Source of the DNA: Aquabacterium soli
GTDB lineage: Bacteria > Pseudomonadota > Gammaproteobacteria > Burkholderiales > Burkholderiaceae_C
Length of the DNA stretch: 39,077 bases
Direction: 5' to 3'
Assembly: GCF_003933735.1 (NCBI RefSeq)
Contig: NZ_RSED01000027.1
Location: 1-39,077 of the forward strand
Below the pieces are notes generated by a model that was not told the origin of the DNA, did no database searches, and worked only from the letters and a program-made list of their open reading frames with translations. Below, one piece after another: positions 23,497 to 31,478 of the stretch. The position numbers and the translations under genes are program-made. Positions within the stretch are counted from its first letter, which is position 1. Each line of letters begins with the position of its first letter.

Positions 23497-24948
23497 TCAA
23501 TTGCTCGCCAGCCGGGTGGCCTGCCAGCCACCGCCAAGCGCTCTGAACGCGGCCACGGCGGCACGCGCGGCTTCAACCTGGGCCTGGGCACGCGCATCGG
23601 AGGCCCTGAGCAGGTTGTCGTCGGCTTGCAGGACTTCGATCAGGCTGACCACGCCCTTCTGATACGCGGCGAACGAGGCGCCTCGCGCCCGGTCGAGGGA
23701 CGCCACGCCCTTGGTCAGCACGGCGGCCTGCGCCTCGCGATTGACCAGTGTCGACAAGGCGTTTTCGACATCTTCCGTGGCGCGCAGTGTTGCAAGCCGG
23801 TAGGCGGCCAGCAGCTCGGCCTCCTGGCCTCTGGCCTGCTGGATCTGCGCGTCGATCCGGCCAAAATCGAACAGGCGCCAGCGAAGGCCCAGCATGCCGG
23901 CGGCCTGGCTTGCGCCGCTGCTGTACAGGTTGCCGCCGGAGACCACGGTCGCGCTGCCGATCAGGCCGCTCAGCGAGAGCTTGGGGTAGTACTCGGCCAT
24001 GGCCACGCCGATGCGCGCGTTTGACGCGGCCAGCCGGCGCTCTGCCACCATCAGGTCGGGCCGACGCTTGAGCAGGTCGGCCGGTGAGCCGGTGCCCTCG
24101 ATGGCCGGAGGCGAGGGGATGGCACCGGCATCGGCCAGTTCCACCCGATGCGTGCCAGGGGGCGAGCCGAGCATCACGTCCAGTGCGTTCATGGCCGTGT
24201 CCAGTGCCATGTCCAGGGCGGGGATGGCGGCCTCCACCTGCGCCAGGGCGCCTTCCGCCTGCCGGACCTGCAGTTCGGCAGCCAGTCCCTTGTCGTACAA
24301 GAGCTTGATGGTGGAGAGCAGATCCTGCTGCGCCTTGGCCTGCCGTCGGGTGATGTCCAGACGGCTTTGCAAACCGCGGATGACGATGTAGATGTCGGCC
24401 GTCTGGGCGGCCACGACCAGGCGGGTGGCGTCTGCACCGGCCTGAGATGCCTGGTAGTCGGCCAGTGCGGCTTGCCGTCCCCGGCGCAGGCCACCGAACA
24501 CATCCACTTCCCAACTTGCGCCGAGATTGGTTTCGTAGCTGTTGCCGTACCGGTCGAATCCGGGTCTGCCGTTCAGGACCTGTCCCAAAGGCGTTTCGAC
24601 CGACTGGTACGCCCTGGCGGCCTGCCCGGTGACATGGGCCGAGGGCTGCAGTGCGGCTTGGGTTGCGCCAAGTCCGGCGCGTGCCTGGGTGACCCGGGCG
24701 TAGGCCTGCGCCAGATCGAGGTTCTGCTCAAGGGCAAGGGTCACGAAGCGCGCCAGCTGAGGATCGCCGAAGCGGGTCCACCAGGTGGCGATGTCCCTGG
24801 TCGCTTCAGCGGGCATGTTCGACGCGGCCTGCGCCTGGTAGCGTGGCGGCAGGGGCATGTCGGGTTGGACGTAATCCGGACCGACAGCACACCCGGTGGC
24901 CAGGGTGCCGACCATGAGCGCAACGGGGAGGGCGTGTCTGGGCAACAT
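23497..24948 (-). CDS. RND efflux outer-membrane channel (OprM/NodT type)
   Basis: A 483-residue outer-membrane factor lipoprotein. From the ATG at 24946-24948 the signal peptide ends in LATGC, making Cys20 the lipidated residue, followed by AVGPDYVQPD as in OprM and CusC. The upstream in-frame start would lie in the -10 box of its own promoter, so it is rejected. Two OEP repeats follow, with typical text such as ATWWTRFGDPQLARFV, LGASWEVDVFGGLRR, LLKRRPDLMVAERRL and LRWRLFDFGRI. It forms the trimeric exit duct of a tripartite pump whose adaptor and inner-membrane parts are at 25732-29915. It is divergent from the TetR gene and carries a matching operator over its promoter. Confidence 0.94.
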   Translation of the reverse strand: MLPRHALPVALMVGTLATGCAVGPDYVQPDMPLPPRYQAQAASNMPAEATRDIATWWTRFGDPQLARFVTLALEQNLDLAQAYARVTQARAGLGATQAALQPSAHVTGQAARAYQSVETPLGQVLNGRPGFDRYGNSYETNLGASWEVDVFGGLRRGRQAALADYQASQAGADATRLVVAAQTADIYIVIRGLQSRLDITRRQAKAQQDLLSTIKLLYDKGLAAELQVRQAEGALAQVEAAIPALDMALDTAMNALDVMLGSPPGTHRVELADAGAIPSPPAIEGTGSPADLLKRRPDLMVAERRLAASNARIGVAMAEYYPKLSLSGLIGSATVVSGGNLYSSGASQAAGMLGLRWRLFDFGRIDAQIQQARGQEAELLAAYRLATLRATEDVENALSTLVNREAQAAVLTKGVASLDRARGASFAAYQKGVVSLIEVLQADDNLLRASDARAQAQVEAARAAVAAFRALGGGWQATRLASN

Positions 24949-24977
24949 GTCGGCATCCTTCAGTCGGTGGTGGTTTG

Positions 24978-25010
24978 TGACCATAATACCAAATGGTCAC
25001 TGGTTTTCAA
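24978..25010 (-). promoter_or_regulatory. Promoter and TetR operator of the oprM-like gene
   Basis: On the minus strand TTGAAA (25005-25010) and TATTAT (24983-24988) are separated by 16 bases. The palindrome TGACCA-N10-TGGTCA (24978-24999) covers the -10. The same 22-base architecture recurs at 25665-25686. Confidence 0.75.
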
Positions 25011-25039
25011 GCCACCTTGGCTTGGCGTAAGCTGTGCCC

Positions 25040-25654
25040 ATGAAGACAAGCACCCCATCCACCACGACCCGTGGACCGGCCGAGCATGACCTGCGTGACC
25101 AGATCGTCGCTGCGGCCACCGAGCACTTCAGCCGGTATGGCTATGGGAAAACCACCGTGTCGGACCTGGCCAAGGCCGTCGGGTTTTCGAAAGCCTACAT
25201 CTACAAGTTCTTCGAGTCGAAGCAGGCCATCGGCGAGATGATCTGCAGCAACTGCCTGTTCAGCATCGAATCGGAGATCCGCACGGCGGTGAACCGGGCC
25301 GGCACGCCCCCTGAAAAGCTGCGGGCCATGTTCAGGGCCATGACCGAGGCCGGTATGGCGCTGTTCTACGATGACCGCAATCTGTACGAGATCGCGGCGA
25401 CATCCGCCACAGAGAAGTGGCCTTCGGTGCTGGTCTACGAGCAGAAAATCCTGCAACTGCTTCGGGACGTGGTGCAGGAAGGGCGACAAACGGGTGATTT
25501 CGAACGCAAGACGCCACTGGACGAGGTGGTCATGTCGATCTGCCTGGTGATGCACCCCTACCTCAATCCCCTGCTGCTGCAGCACAGCATGAACTACTCG
25601 GACCAGGCGCCCACCCACCTCTCCAACTTGGTGTTGCGCAGTCTTTCGCCATGA
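25040..25654 (+). CDS. TetR-family repressor of the RND pump
   Basis: A protein of 204 residues from the ATG at 25040 (a GTG six bases earlier is possible). The helix-turn-helix domain, residues about 18-66, reads IVAAATEHFSRYGYGKTTVS then DLAKAVGFSKAYIYKFFESK. The C-terminal effector domain (about 90-200) resembles the AcrR/TetR_C_7 type. It lies between the outer-membrane channel gene (opposite strand) and the adaptor/pump operon (same strand). The same operator, TGACCA-N10-TGGTCA, precedes both arms, so it most likely represses both and responds to a pump substrate. Confidence 0.91.
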   Translation: MKTSTPSTTTRGPAEHDLRDQIVAAATEHFSRYGYGKTTVSDLAKAVGFSKAYIYKFFESKQAIGEMICSNCLFSIESEIRTAVNRAGTPPEKLRAMFRAMTEAGMALFYDDRNLYEIAATSATEKWPSVLVYEQKILQLLRDVVQEGRQTGDFERKTPLDEVVMSICLVMHPYLNPLLLQHSMNYSDQAPTHLSNLVLRSLSP

Positions 25655-25664
25655 TCATGCATTG

Positions 25665-25699
25665 TGACCATTGACTAATTTGGTCACTGTAAACATAAT
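25665..25699 (+). promoter_or_regulatory. Promoter and TetR operator of the RND operon
   Basis: TTGACT (25671-25676), a 17-base spacer and CATAAT (25694-25699) make a near-consensus sigma-70 promoter. TGACCA-N10-TGGTCA (25665-25686) spans the -35 and most of the spacer, a classic repressing position. It matches the site before the outer-membrane channel gene. Confidence 0.78.
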
Positions 25700-25731
25700 G
25701 AAAGCTCGATCCACTCATCGATGGGGCTTTC

Positions 25732-26841
25732 ATGCGGCGGTGTTTCGCGAACTTCACGGCCTGGTGCGCACTGCCGTTGGCATTGACGGCCTGCGGCGAC
25801 AAGCCTCCTGCCGATCCGCGCACCGAGGCGCCCCTGGTGCGGGCGGTTGTCGTGGCGGAGGCCGCCTCTGCCGAGCGCTCGTTCACGGGCACCGTGGCTG
25901 CGCGGGTCCAGAGCGACCTGGGGTTTCGCGTGTCCGGCAAAGTGCTGCAGCGGCTGGTGGATGCCGGGCAGGTGGTCAAACGTGGCCAGCCGCTCATGCG
26001 CATCGACGCGGCAGATCTGAAGTTGGCCGTGCTGGCGCAGGAAGGCGCGGTGGCGGCGGCCAAAGCACGGGCACTGCAGACCGCGGAGGATGAAGCACGC
26101 TACCGCGACCTGCGAGGCACCGGTGCGATCTCCACGTCGGCCTACGATCAGGCCAAGGCCGCGGCGGATGCGGCAAAGGCGCAGTACAGCGCGGCCCAGG
26201 CCCAGGCGGATGTCGCCAGCAATGCCAGCCACTACACGGAACTCTTGGCCGACGGCGACGGTGTCGTCATGGAGACGCTCGCGGAGCCGGGGCAGGTCGT
26301 CAACGCTGGCCAGCCCGTCGTGCGCCTGGCGCATGCCGGCCAGCGCGAAGCGGTGGTTCAACTGCCCGAGACGTTGCGCCCCGCGATCGGCTCATTCGCG
26401 CAGGCCACGCTTTTTGGCAAGGACGCTGGTGCTCGGGCCAGACTGAGGCAGATCTCGGGCGCCGCGGATCGGCTGACGCGGACCTTCGAAGCCAGGTATG
26501 TGCTGGAAGGTGAGCTGGCCAGCGCTGCGGTGGGCAGCACCGTCACCATCCGCATCGACAGCGGGCAAGCCTTGGTGAGCGGCGGCCTGCAGGTGCCGCT
26601 CACTGCCATCGCGGATGCCGGCAAGGGGCCGGGTGTATGGCTCATCACCGGGGCGCCGGCGAAGGTGTCGTGGCGCGCCGTCCAGCTCCAGCGTCTGGGA
26701 GACGACAGCGCACAGGTGACCGGGGAACTGAAGCCGGGCCAACAGATTGTCGCGCTGGGTGCCCACCTTCTGCGTGATGGCGAAGAGGTGCGTGTAGGCA
26801 CGCGCACGGCCGCTGCCACGACGCCAGGAGCGCGTCCGTGA
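25732..26841 (+). CDS. RND efflux periplasmic adaptor subunit
   Basis: A 369-residue membrane-fusion protein. The N-terminus is a lipoprotein signal with LALTAC (Cys21 lipidated). Residues about 50-75 and 180-205 are the two lipoyl halves (GKVLQRLVDAGQVVKRGQPL and VVMETLAEPGQVVNAGQPVV), separated by an alpha-hairpin rich in alanine (about 85-165). A beta-barrel and membrane-proximal domain follow. It bridges the inner-membrane pump and the outer-membrane channel. Its stop overlaps the pump's GTG start (GTGA), indicating coupling. Promoter and TetR operator lie 35-70 bases upstream. The substrate class cannot be read. Confidence 0.94.
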   Translation: MRRCFANFTAWCALPLALTACGDKPPADPRTEAPLVRAVVVAEAASAERSFTGTVAARVQSDLGFRVSGKVLQRLVDAGQVVKRGQPLMRIDAADLKLAVLAQEGAVAAAKARALQTAEDEARYRDLRGTGAISTSAYDQAKAAADAAKAQYSAAQAQADVASNASHYTELLADGDGVVMETLAEPGQVVNAGQPVVRLAHAGQREAVVQLPETLRPAIGSFAQATLFGKDAGARARLRQISGAADRLTRTFEARYVLEGELASAAVGSTVTIRIDSGQALVSGGLQVPLTAIADAGKGPGVWLITGAPAKVSWRAVQLQRLGDDSAQVTGELKPGQQIVALGAHLLRDGEEVRVGTRTAAATTPGARP

Positions 26842-29800
26842 GCGAGGCCCGATTCAACCTGTCTGCGCTCGCCGTGCGCGAGCGGTCCATCACGCTGTTC
26901 CTGATCTTCCTGATCTCGGCTGCGGGCATTCTTGCTTTCCTGCAGCTGGGGCGCGCTGAAGACCCGCCATTCACGATCAAGCAGATGACGGTCGTCACAG
27001 TCTGGCCAGGGGCAACGGCACAGGAGATGCAGGATCAGGTGGCGGAGCCGCTGGAAAAGCGTCTGCAGGAGCTGCGGTGGTATGACCGCGCCGAAACCTA
27101 CACCCGCCCTGGCCTGGCCTTCACCATGGTGTCGCTGCTCGACAGCACGCCTCCATCGCAAGTTCAGGAAGAGTTCTACCAGGCCCGCAAGAAGCTGGCC
27201 GACGAGGCCAGGAAGCTGCCTGGCGGTGTCATCGGGCCCATCGTCAACGACGAATATGCCGACGTGACCTTCGCGCTCTTTGCGCTCAAGGCCAAGGGCG
27301 AACCGCAGCGCCTGCTGGTGCGCGACGCGGAGGCGTTGCGCCAGCAGCTGCTGCATGTGCCCGGCGTGAAGAAGGTCAACATCATCGGGGAGCAGCCCGA
27401 ACGCATCTTCGTGTCCTTCGCCCACGACCGCCTGGCCTCGCTGGGCATCGCACCTCAGGAGATCTTCGCCGCGCTCAACAGCCAGAATGTCCTGACGCCC
27501 GCCGGCTCCATCGAGACCAGGGGGCCGCAGGTCTTCATCCGCGTGGATGGTGCGTTCGACAAGCTGGAGAAGATCCGTCAGACCCCGATCGTGGCGCAAG
27601 GACGCACGCTGAAACTCGCGGACGTGGCGACGGTCGAGCGGGGCTATGAAGATCCGGCCACATTCCGCATCCGCAACAACGGTGAACCGGCCCTGCTGCT
27701 GGGCGTCGTGATGCGCGACGACTGGAACGGGCTTGATCTCGGCAAGGCCCTTGAAGCGGAGACCAGCAAGATCAACGCAGGCCTGCCATTGGGCATGACC
27801 CTGACGAAAGTGACCGACCAGGCCGTCAACATCCGCTCGGCGGTGGACGAGTTCATGGTCAAGTTCTTCGTGGCATTGCTCGTGGTGATGGTGGTCTGCT
27901 TCGTGAGCATGGGCTGGCGTGTCGGCATCGTCGTGGCGGCGGCAGTGCCGCTGACCTTGGCGGCCGTGTTCGTCATCATGGCGGCCACGGGCAAGAACTT
28001 CGACCGCATCACGCTCGGCTCGCTGATCCTGGCCCTGGGCCTGCTGGTGGACGACGCCATCATCGCCATCGAGATGATGGTCGTGAAGATGGAGGAAGGC
28101 TACGACCGTGTCGCGGCATCTGCCTACGCCTGGAGCCACACGGCGGCACCCATGCTGTCGGGCACGCTGGTCACGGCGGTCGGCTTCATGCCCAATGGGT
28201 TCGCGCGCTCCACGGCGGGCGAGTACACCGGCAACATGTTGTGGATCGTCGGCATCGCCCTGATCGCATCGTGGGTGGTGGCGGTGGCGTTCACGCCGTA
28301 TCTGGGCGTGAAGATGCTGCCCGACATCCAGCGGGTCGAGGGTGGGCATCAGGCCATCTACAACACACGGCACTACAACCGCTTCCGGCGCGTGCTGGGC
28401 CGCGTCATCGCCCGCAAGTGGCTGGTCGCCGGCGCAGTCGTGGGGTTGTTCGTGCTCGCCATCGTCGGCATGGGGCTGGTGAAGAAACAGTTCTTCCCGA
28501 CCTCCGACCGGCCGGAGGTCCTGGTCGAGATCCAGATGCCTTACGGCACCTCGATCGAGCAGACCAGCGCCGCGGCTGCGAAGGTCGAAGCCTGGTTGGC
28601 CAAGCAGAAGGAAGCCCGGATCGTGACCGCCTACATCGGCCAGGGCGCTCCGCGCTTCTTCCTGGCGATGTCGCCGGAGCTGCCCGATCCGTCCTTCGCC
28701 AAGATCGTGGTTCTCACGGGTGACGACAAGGAGCGCGAAGCGCTCAAGTTCAGGCTGCGCCAGGCCGCAGCAGATGGCCTGGCGCCCGAGGCGCGCATAC
28801 GCGTCACCCAGATCGTGTTCGGCCCGCCTTCGCCGTTTCCGGTGGCCTACCGCGTCATGGGGCCGGACCCGGGCAAGCTGCGTGAAATCGCCGCACAGGT
28901 CGAGGCCATCATGCACGCCAGCCCGATGATGCGCACCGTCAACACGGATTGGGGAGCGCGTGTGCCCACGCTGCACTTCACGCTGGACCAGGATCGCACC
29001 CAGGCCCTGGGCCTGAGCACCCAATCGCTGGCCTTGCAACTGCAATTCCTGTTGAGCGGCGTGCCGCTCACCGAAGTGCGAGAGGACATCCGCTCAGTGC
29101 AGGTGGTCGGCCGCGCGGCTGGCGGCATCCGTCTCGACCCCGCGAAGATCGCCGACTTGACGCTGGTGGGCGCGGCGGGGCAACGCATTCCGCTGTCGCA
29201 GGTGGGCGCCGTCGATGTGCGCATGGAGGACCCCATCCTGAGGCGGCGCGACCGCACGCCGACGATCACGGTGCGCGGCGACATCGCGGAAGGACTGCAG
29301 CCGCCGGACGTGTCCACGGCCGTGCTCAAGCAACTGCAGCCTGTCATCGACACGATCCCTGCGGGCTACCGGATCGAGCAGGCTGGCTCCATCGAGGAAT
29401 CCGCCAAGGCCACCACCGCGATGCTGCCCTTGTTCCCGATCATGATCGCGATGATGCTGCTCATCATCATCCTGCAGGTGCGCTCGATCTCGGCGATGGT
29501 GATGGTCTTCCTGACCAGCCCGCTGGGCCTGATCGGCGTGGTGCCGACCTTGATCATGTTCCAGCAGCCCTTCGGCATCAATGCGCTGGTCGGCCTGATC
29601 GCCTTGTCGGGCATCCTGATGCGCAACACCCTGATATTGATCGGGCAGATCCATCACAACGAACAGGCAGGGCTGGCGCCATTCGATGCGCTGGTCGAGG
29701 CCACGGTGCAGCGGGCACGGCCCGTGGTGTTGACCGCGCTGGCGGCGATCCTGGCCTTCATCCCCCTCACGCATTCGGTGTTCTGGGGAACGCTGGCCTA

Positions 29801-29915
29801 CACGCTGATCGGGGGCACCCTGGCAGGCACTGTTCTGACCCTCGTGTTCTTGCCGGCCATGTACTCCATCTGGTTCAAGATCAGGCCTCAACACCCGCTC
29901 CCGGGAAGGATTTGA
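26838..29915 (+). CDS. RND efflux pump permease (HAE1 type)
   Basis: A 1025-residue AcrB-like proton antiporter, full length for the family. GTG start overlapping the adaptor stop. TM1 is near residues 15-33, two large periplasmic loops (about 40-330 and 560-870) follow, and twelve membrane helices are expected. The proton-relay Asp405-Asp406 in GLLVDDAIIAIEMMV corresponds to AcrB Asp407-Asp408. Other landmarks are RITLGSLILALGLLVDD, APMLSGTLVTAVGFMPNGFA and, near the end, VVLTALAAILAFIPL with SVFWGTLAYTLIGGTLAGT. The subfamily reads closer to VexF/MexK-like pumps than to AcrB itself, since the FxGR-type TM11 asparagine region differs. It assembles with 25732-26841 and 23497-24948. Confidence 0.95.
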   Translation: MSEARFNLSALAVRERSITLFLIFLISAAGILAFLQLGRAEDPPFTIKQMTVVTVWPGATAQEMQDQVAEPLEKRLQELRWYDRAETYTRPGLAFTMVSLLDSTPPSQVQEEFYQARKKLADEARKLPGGVIGPIVNDEYADVTFALFALKAKGEPQRLLVRDAEALRQQLLHVPGVKKVNIIGEQPERIFVSFAHDRLASLGIAPQEIFAALNSQNVLTPAGSIETRGPQVFIRVDGAFDKLEKIRQTPIVAQGRTLKLADVATVERGYEDPATFRIRNNGEPALLLGVVMRDDWNGLDLGKALEAETSKINAGLPLGMTLTKVTDQAVNIRSAVDEFMVKFFVALLVVMVVCFVSMGWRVGIVVAAAVPLTLAAVFVIMAATGKNFDRITLGSLILALGLLVDDAIIAIEMMVVKMEEGYDRVAASAYAWSHTAAPMLSGTLVTAVGFMPNGFARSTAGEYTGNMLWIVGIALIASWVVAVAFTPYLGVKMLPDIQRVEGGHQAIYNTRHYNRFRRVLGRVIARKWLVAGAVVGLFVLAIVGMGLVKKQFFPTSDRPEVLVEIQMPYGTSIEQTSAAAAKVEAWLAKQKEARIVTAYIGQGAPRFFLAMSPELPDPSFAKIVVLTGDDKEREALKFRLRQAAADGLAPEARIRVTQIVFGPPSPFPVAYRVMGPDPGKLREIAAQVEAIMHASPMMRTVNTDWGARVPTLHFTLDQDRTQALGLSTQSLALQLQFLLSGVPLTEVREDIRSVQVVGRAAGGIRLDPAKIADLTLVGAAGQRIPLSQVGAVDVRMEDPILRRRDRTPTITVRGDIAEGLQPPDVSTAVLKQLQPVIDTIPAGYRIEQAGSIEESAKATTAMLPLFPIMIAMMLLIIILQVRSISAMVMVFLTSPLGLIGVVPTLIMFQQPFGINALVGLIALSGILMRNTLILIGQIHHNEQAGLAPFDALVEATVQRARPVVLTALAAILAFIPLTHSVFWGTLAYTLIGGTLAGTVLTLVFLPAMYSIWFKIRPQHPLPGRI

Positions 29916-29916
29916 C

Positions 29917-30720
29917 ATGTATTCAGAAGTCGTCGTCATCACGGGCGTGTCCTCGGGCATCGGCCGCATCGCCGCAGAAGCCTTTGCAGCACGGGGATGC
30001 CGCGTTTACGGCACGGTGCGCAGCCTCGGCAGCACAACTCCCATACCGGGTGTCGAACTGACCGTCATGGATGTGCGCGACAACGCCTCTGTCCAGCGCT
30101 GCATCCAGTCCATCGTCGACCAGGCCGGGCGCATCGATGTGCTGGTGAACAACGCGGGCGTGAACATGCTTGGCGCGGTGGAGGAGACCACCTTGGACGA
30201 GGCCCAAGCTGTTTTCGATACCAACGTGTTCGGCGTGATCCGCGCAGCCCAGGCTGTGCTGCCGCACATGCGTGCCCAGCGCCACGGAAGGATCGTGAAC
30301 GTCAGCTCCGTGCTGGGCTTTCTTCCGGCGCCCTACATGGGGCTGTATGCGGCGTCCAAGCATGCCCTTGAAGGCCTTTCCGAAAGCCTGGACCATGAGC
30401 TGAGGCAATTCGGCATCCGTGTCACCCTGGTCCAGCCATCTTTCACCAAGACGAATCTGGAGGCCCATTCGCTCAGGGCGGTGTCGCCCATTCCCGGTTA
30501 CGACCTGGAGCGCGCGCTGGTCTCCAATGCCCTGGTCCGACAGCTCGACAGCGCGCCTGATCCTTCCACGGTGGCCAAAACCATCATCGCCGCGGCTCTG
30601 GGCACGTGGCGCATGCGGATCGCGCCCAGCGGGCAGGCTTCGCTGTTGCAAAAGCTGCGCCGCTTCATGCCTTCGAGCCCCGTCGATGCAAGCATCAGAA
30701 GGACATTCGGGTTGCCCTGA
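29917..30720 (+). CDS. SDR-family oxidoreductase
   Basis: A 267-residue classical short-chain dehydrogenase. TGVSSGIG (9-16) binds the dinucleotide, VLVNNAGVN marks strand 4, IVNVSSVLG holds the catalytic Ser, and Tyr144-x3-Lys148 (YAASK) is the active site. PSFTKTNLE after strand 6 and the helical C-terminus resemble SDRs acting on retinol- or steroid-like alcohols and ketoacyl compounds. It starts 1 base after the pump stop codon and so belongs to the RND operon under the same TetR control. An SDR tied to a pump could modify a toxic substrate or repair lipid damage; this is inference. Confidence 0.93.
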   Translation: MYSEVVVITGVSSGIGRIAAEAFAARGCRVYGTVRSLGSTTPIPGVELTVMDVRDNASVQRCIQSIVDQAGRIDVLVNNAGVNMLGAVEETTLDEAQAVFDTNVFGVIRAAQAVLPHMRAQRHGRIVNVSSVLGFLPAPYMGLYAASKHALEGLSESLDHELRQFGIRVTLVQPSFTKTNLEAHSLRAVSPIPGYDLERALVSNALVRQLDSAPDPSTVAKTIIAAALGTWRMRIAPSGQASLLQKLRRFMPSSPVDASIRRTFGLP

Positions 30721-30743
30721 ACCACTGCGCCGTCGCAACAACG

Positions 30744-31478
30744 ATGACTGGACATACAGTGAGAAGGCCCGCGGCTCCTCGTCGCATGCGGATCGGACTG
30801 GTCGAGGATGACCTGTCCATTCGCCAGAAGTTCGCCAGGACGATAGGACAAACCGACCAGTTCGAGCTGTGGTTCGAGTCTGGTTCGGTCCAGGGCGCCT
30901 TGGAGTGGATGGCTGGCTGCTCCGCGGCGGACTGGCCGGAGATCTGGCTGGTGGACCTGGGCCTGCCCGATGGCAGCGGCCTGACGGTGATCCGCGAGGC
31001 CTTGGCCACCCATGCGCGCACACACGTGCTGGTCATCTCCATCTTCGCGGACGACGATGCCATCATCGGCGCGCTTCATGCGGGCGCGATGGGCTTCATA
31101 CAGAAGGGGGACGGGGATGAAGCGCTGCTCGAACACCTCGGGAACGCCATGGAGGGCGGGGCGCCCATCTCGCCCAGGATCGCTGCACGCCTGCTGGCCT
31201 CGTTCAAACAGTCCGTGCCGCACGGTCAGGGAGCTGCCGGGTACCCGGATGACAGAACGGAGCAACACCCGCCCGCAGCCGACTTGACGTCGCGGGAGAG
31301 GGCCGTCCTGGATTGCCTGAGTCAAGGCTATGCGTACGAGGAGGGGGCCGAGCTGCTCCAGATGTCGCTCAACACGTTCCGGCACCACATCCGGGGCATC
31401 TACGGCAAGCTCGGTGTGCATTCCAGGATCGACGCGCTCGACGAGGCAAGGAAAAGGAGATGGCTGCACCGGTCATGA
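30744..31478 (+). CDS. NarL/LuxR-type response regulator
   Basis: The start may be 30744 (244 residues) or the ATG at 30786 (230 residues, MRIGLVEDDLSIRQ), which fits the family better; coordinates use the longer form. Numbering from 30786, the receiver domain is about 1-125 with acidic Asp8/Asp9, the phospho-acceptor Asp57 in WLVDLGLPDGSG and Lys107 in GFIQKG. A linker of about 35 residues leads to a LuxR-type helix-turn-helix (about 165-222: DLTSRERAVLDCLSQGYAYE, then NTFRHHIRGIYGKLGVHSR). It overlaps the kinase gene by ATGA, so the two form a cognate two-component pair. Likely targets include the PEP-CTERM genes downstream, by position only. Confidence 0.92.
   Translation: MTGHTVRRPAAPRRMRIGLVEDDLSIRQKFARTIGQTDQFELWFESGSVQGALEWMAGCSAADWPEIWLVDLGLPDGSGLTVIREALATHARTHVLVISIFADDDAIIGALHAGAMGFIQKGDGDEALLEHLGNAMEGGAPISPRIAARLLASFKQSVPHGQGAAGYPDDRTEQHPPAADLTSRERAVLDCLSQGYAYEEGAELLQMSLNTFRHHIRGIYGKLGVHSRIDALDEARKRRWLHRS

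Noticed and set aside
24982..24984. Upstream start of the outer-membrane channel gene
   Set aside because: It would fall in the -10 box of its own promoter and put 12 extra residues before a perfect lipoprotein signal peptide.
26358..29045. An 895-codon open frame on the minus strand
   Set aside because: It lies entirely antisense to the adaptor and RND pump genes, and its translation is His/Asp/Arg-rich low-complexity text typical of a shadow frame in high-GC coding DNA.
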